From: Arthrobacter dokdonellae
Lineage (GTDB): Bacteria; Actinomycetota; Actinomycetes; Actinomycetales; Micrococcaceae
Assembly: GCF_003268655.1 (NCBI RefSeq)
Contig: NZ_CP029642.1
Coordinates: forward strand, 4,092,001 to 4,156,000
Direction of reading: 5' to 3'
DNA length: 64,000 nt
In this document: piece after piece, positions 61,622 to 64,000 of the stretch
Layout of the letters: every line of letters begins with the position of its first letter
Numbering within the stretch: position 1 is the stretch's first letter
Program-made: the position numbers and the translations under genes
Notes under the pieces: generated by a model
Database searches by the model: none
The model's input: only the letters and a program-made list of their open reading frames with translations
What the model was told of the DNA's origin: nothing

Positions 61622-62964
61622 TGGTGCGCTCCGGCGGCGGCCACGTTTGCGCCCGTCACCGCGGCCCGGCTGCCGACTTCGAGCCACCCTGCCCCGGCTG
61701 GAAACTCCCACTTCGAGCGTGAAGCAGCGATCATTTCGGCGCCCGTGCCTGGCAGCTTCGGTGCGGCGTAGCGGCCCTTGACGATTAGTGCCGGTTCAGC
61801 GAAGTGCTCGTGGAGGTGGTCCACATACTCGATCATTCGGCCGTCTTGGGTCCCCGTGATGGCAGCGTAATCGAAGAACGAATAATGCTGGACCAGTTCA
61901 CACAGGCCCACGCCACCGGCATGCGGGCATACGGGGACATCGAAGCGTGCGGCGAGAAGGAGGTTGGCGATGTTCTCGTTCACGCCGCCCACCCGGGTGG
62001 AATCCAGCTGGAGTACGTCGATGGAACCCGCCTGCAACAACTGCTTGAACACGATCCGGCTCGCAACGGCCTCCCCTGTGGCCACCCGCACGGGTGCAAC
62101 GCCCCTGCGGATATCTGCGTGACCCAAAATGTCGTCGGTGCTGGTGGGCTCCTCAATCCAGTAGGGGTTAAACTCGGCGAGCTGGTTCACCCATTCAATG
62201 GCCTCCGCAACTTCCCACCGCTGATTGGCGTCAATGGCGATCGGCAGATCGCCCACAGCCTGGCGGGCCAGAGCCATCCGGCGGCGGTCATCATTGATGT
62301 CACCGCCCACCTTCAACTTAATCATGGAGAAGCCATCAGCAGCAGCTTGCTTGCTCAAGCGGACCAGCTTTTCGTCGCTGTAGCCAAGCCACCCGGGCGA
62401 TGTGGTGTAGGCGGGGTACCCGTGGGCTTTGAGCGAGGCAATGCGCGCGGCCTTTCCATCGTCTCCGGCCCGCAGGATGTCCAGTGCCTGCTCCGGCGTG
62501 AGTGCGTTGCGAATGTGGGTGAAGTCGACGACATCGACAATCTCCTCTGCGGGCATCTCGCTGAGCAGTAGCCACAGCGGCTTGTTTTCACGACGGGCGC
62601 GGATGTCCCAAAGAGCACTGACCAGCGCTCCGCAGGCCATCTGGGTAACGCCCTTTTCTGGACCGAGCCATCGCAGCTGCGAATCGTGGATCAGCCGTCT
62701 GGAGGCGCCCCCGAGGTCGTAAATGAGTTCTTCAATGTCGCGCCCGACCAGCAACTTCGCGTAGCTGTCAATGGCGTTAAGAAGGATTTCATTCCCTCGC
62801 CCGCAGCTGAACACAAAGCCGTGGCCTTCGTCGCCTGCATCGGTGCGAATGACGACGTACGCAGCGGAATAGTCGGGGTCAACGTTGACCGCATCTGAGC
62901 CATCGAGGTCCAGGGATGTGGGGAAGCGTATGTCCTGTGTGTGGATATTGGTGATGGTTGCCAC
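61618..62964 (-). CDS. Enolase-superfamily sugar-acid dehydratase, L-fuconate dehydratase type
   Basis: A 448-aa enzyme closely following the L-fuconate dehydratase family: DIRFPTSLDLDGSDAVNVDPDYSAAYVV, QLRWLGPEKGVTQMA, GYPAYTTSPGWLGYSD. Catalytic groups are the lysines of MIKLKVGGD, metal ligands in IAIDANQRW, YWIEEPTSTDDILGHA and ATGEAV, and the His in PVCPHAGGVGLCELVQH. It dehydrates L-fuconate and may also take D-arabinonate, which shares its stereochemistry. The GTG at 62964 is chosen because family similarity begins there. First gene of its operon, behind the double-operator promoter. Confidence 0.93.
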   Translation of the reverse strand: MATITNIHTQDIRFPTSLDLDGSDAVNVDPDYSAAYVVIRTDAGDEGHGFVFSCGRGNEILLNAIDSYAKLLVGRDIEELIYDLGGASRRLIHDSQLRWLGPEKGVTQMACGALVSALWDIRARRENKPLWLLLSEMPAEEIVDVVDFTHIRNALTPEQALDILRAGDDGKAARIASLKAHGYPAYTTSPGWLGYSDEKLVRLSKQAAADGFSMIKLKVGGDINDDRRRMALARQAVGDLPIAIDANQRWEVAEAIEWVNQLAEFNPYWIEEPTSTDDILGHADIRRGVAPVRVATGEAVASRIVFKQLLQAGSIDVLQLDSTRVGGVNENIANLLLAARFDVPVCPHAGGVGLCELVQHYSFFDYAAITGTQDGRMIEYVDHLHEHFAEPALIVKGRYAAPKLPGTGAEMIAASRSKWEFPAGAGWLEVGSRAAVTGANVAAAGAHQ

Positions 62965-63004
62965 GGTTGTCTTCTCTCTGAGCGTTGCGATGCGGAATCG
63001 CAAT

Positions 63005-63051
63005 TCCTATATGAATCTTCATAATCATATAGGAGATGTGACTCGGATCAA
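63005..63051 (-). promoter_or_regulatory. Promoter with two operators upstream of the fuconate-dehydratase operon
   Basis: On the minus strand TTGATC (63051-63046), a 16-bp spacer and TATGAT (63029-63024) form the promoter. The operator TCATATAGGA lies at 63025-63034 over the -10, and its inverse TCCTATATGA at 63005-63014 is exactly 20 bp downstream. Spacing and placement equal those at 57356-57402. The GntR-type gene ends 47 bp upstream. Confidence 0.72.
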
Positions 63052-63097
63052 GTATTCAGGAGAATCGTGGTGCCCCGCCATCCGGCAGCGCCTCGCG

Positions 63098-63826
63098 CTA
63101 AGGGACGATGTGCTTCCCCGGATGCTTGCCGCCTTCCAGTGGCAAGGCGGGTCTATTGCCTTCGAAGGCCTGGGCAAATCGCATGAAGGAGTTCCTGATG
63201 TGCTCAGCCATTGCCTCCTCGGCCTTGTCAGGCTCGCAGGCGCCAATCGCTTCCACCACCTTCAGGTGCTCGGACACGGTGGTGGAACCGGCAATGTCTG
63301 CCGGGTAGAGGCGAAAGGTATGCAGGTGGGAATGAGTTTGCGCGAGAGCTTGCCGCACCACGAGGTTCCCAGCCGCCTCGAGGATGACATCGTGGAAACG
63401 GGTGTCATGGGCAACCAGGTCCTGCCGAACGTCGTCGCTGACCTCCATGGTGCGCTGGAAAGCCGCCAGATCCTCTTTCAGCGCTGCGGCCGGGTTCGCA
63501 AGGCGTTCAACGGCCGCGGACCGTGCCGCCCAAGGCTCCACCAGAAGCCGGAATTCAAAGAGGGAGCGCAATCCAGCTAGGTCCAGGAGGGGCGTAGTGC
63601 TGTACCCACGTCCAGAAGTGTAGACCACCAGATTGTCACCTTCCAGCCTCTGGAGGACTTCCCTGACCGGTGTCTGGGAGACGCCCAAGTTGCGCGCAAC
63701 CGCATCGATGTTGATTCGCGTGCCGGGTTCAATTTCACCTCTAATGATCGTGGCGCGCATGGCAGCGTAGACATCGCTCACAGCTGCCTTGCCTTTGGAA
63801 GTATCGGACGATTGATGTAGGGGCAC
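63098..63826 (-). CDS. GntR-family regulator with FCD domain
   Basis: A 242-aa regulator. The winged helix-turn-helix spans about residues 16-80 (DVYAAMRATIIRGEIEPGTRINIDAVARNLGVSQTPVREVLQRLEGDNLV). The C-terminal FCD sensor domain shows LFEFRLLVEPWAARSAA, the metal-type residues in LVAHDTRFHDVILEAAG, and EHLKVVEAI. FCD members respond to organic or sugar acids. The GTG at 63826 has an AGAGGT ribosome site. It probably binds the TCMTATAKGA sites in the two cluster promoters; this is inferred from position, palindromic shape and family. Confidence 0.93.
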   Translation of the reverse strand: MPLHQSSDTSKGKAAVSDVYAAMRATIIRGEIEPGTRINIDAVARNLGVSQTPVREVLQRLEGDNLVVYTSGRGYSTTPLLDLAGLRSLFEFRLLVEPWAARSAAVERLANPAAALKEDLAAFQRTMEVSDDVRQDLVAHDTRFHDVILEAAGNLVVRQALAQTHSHLHTFRLYPADIAGSTTVSEHLKVVEAIGACEPDKAEEAMAEHIRNSFMRFAQAFEGNRPALPLEGGKHPGKHIVP

Positions 63827-64000
63827 GCGTTTACCTCTTTGAATCGGGCGGTCTAGATTGATGTGGGAATCATAGGCTACCTGCGTCGAGGTGGCAGGAT
63901 GGGGATACGATCACAAACTCTTTGGTGTACCTGCTGGCATTTTTGTCATCGGGCCGTCCTAAAGTCCAAAACGCGAAGGCTACTTAGCGGAAGTAGCAAG
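63827..64000. other. Upstream region of the GntR gene at window edge
   Basis: About 170 bp. A partial resemblance to the cluster operator (AATCATAGGC near 63870) is present but is not convincing. No gene is visible. Confidence 0.35.

Noticed and set aside
1..64000. CRISPR arrays, rRNA or tRNA genes
   Set aside because: No regularly spaced repeats, rRNA-like blocks or tRNA cloverleaf with a CCA-type end were found on reading either strand.

Overview
The window looks like chromosomal DNA from a high-GC soil actinomycete, most likely a member of the Micrococcaceae close to Arthrobacter. This is inferred from base composition, the frequent ATGA/GTGA overlapping starts, sugar ABC importers that lack their own ATPase, and actinobacterial small proteins (SPW-repeat, DUF4192, MAB_1171c-type, CsbD). 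No rRNA, tRNA or CRISPR array was found. Most of the window is four carbohydrate-uptake loci, separated by small-protein genes and mobile-element scars.

Region 1 (1-10508) is a putative galactoside locus. On the minus strand it has a Tat-type solute-binding lipoprotein (cut by the window edge), a split glycine-decarboxylase-like pair (gcvPA/gcvPB), a terminator, and then a GH42 beta-galactosidase with two permeases and a second binding protein. A short-chain dehydrogenase is divergent. Two promoters, one ahead of gcvPA and one ahead of the transporter operon, carry the identical 15-base palindrome, so both halves probably share a regulator that is not visible here. Region 2 (10509-15650) holds small genes: cold-shock protein, DMT transporter, LapA-domain protein, CsbD, a frameshifted TetR gene and an SPW-repeat protein.

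Region 3 (15700-31350) reads as a complete N-glycan (mannoside) utilisation system. It has a secreted GH18 endoglycosidase, a LacI regulator, a CUT1 importer, a GH5 beta-mannosidase candidate, GH38 and GH92 alpha-mannosidases, an N-acetylhexosamine-kinase-like ATPase and mannose-6-phosphate isomerase. A near-identical palindrome lies in the promoters of both the GH18 gene and the transporter operon, which ties the secreted enzyme to the import operon. Region 4 (32565-42736) is a divergent pair of operons. One encodes an oligopeptide-type ABC importer plus a ROK sugar kinase; the other a ROK-family repressor, an M81 metallopeptidase and CutC.

Region 5 (42990-48151) contains decayed mobile DNA (a tyrosine recombinase fragment, an IS1182 fragment and a serine resolvase with two frameshifts). 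It is followed by an SRPBCC protein, an ImmA/IrrE-like metallopeptidase coupled to a MAB_1171c-like membrane protein, and a DUF4192 protein. Region 6 (48397-63826) is a sugar-acid catabolic cluster, all on the minus strand. It has a GntR/FCD regulator, an L-fuconate-dehydratase-type enolase, alpha-ketoglutarate semialdehyde dehydrogenase, a 2-keto-3-deoxy-pentonate-dehydratase-like protein, a polar-amino-acid-type ABC importer, a zinc dehydrogenase, a KduD-like dehydrogenase, an FAH-family hydrolase with an SDR, and Eda/KdgK. Two promoters in it share the same operator pair spaced by 20 bp. A fresh-looking IS4-family element with perfect ends and a 10-bp target duplication has inserted 15 bp upstream of one of these promoters.
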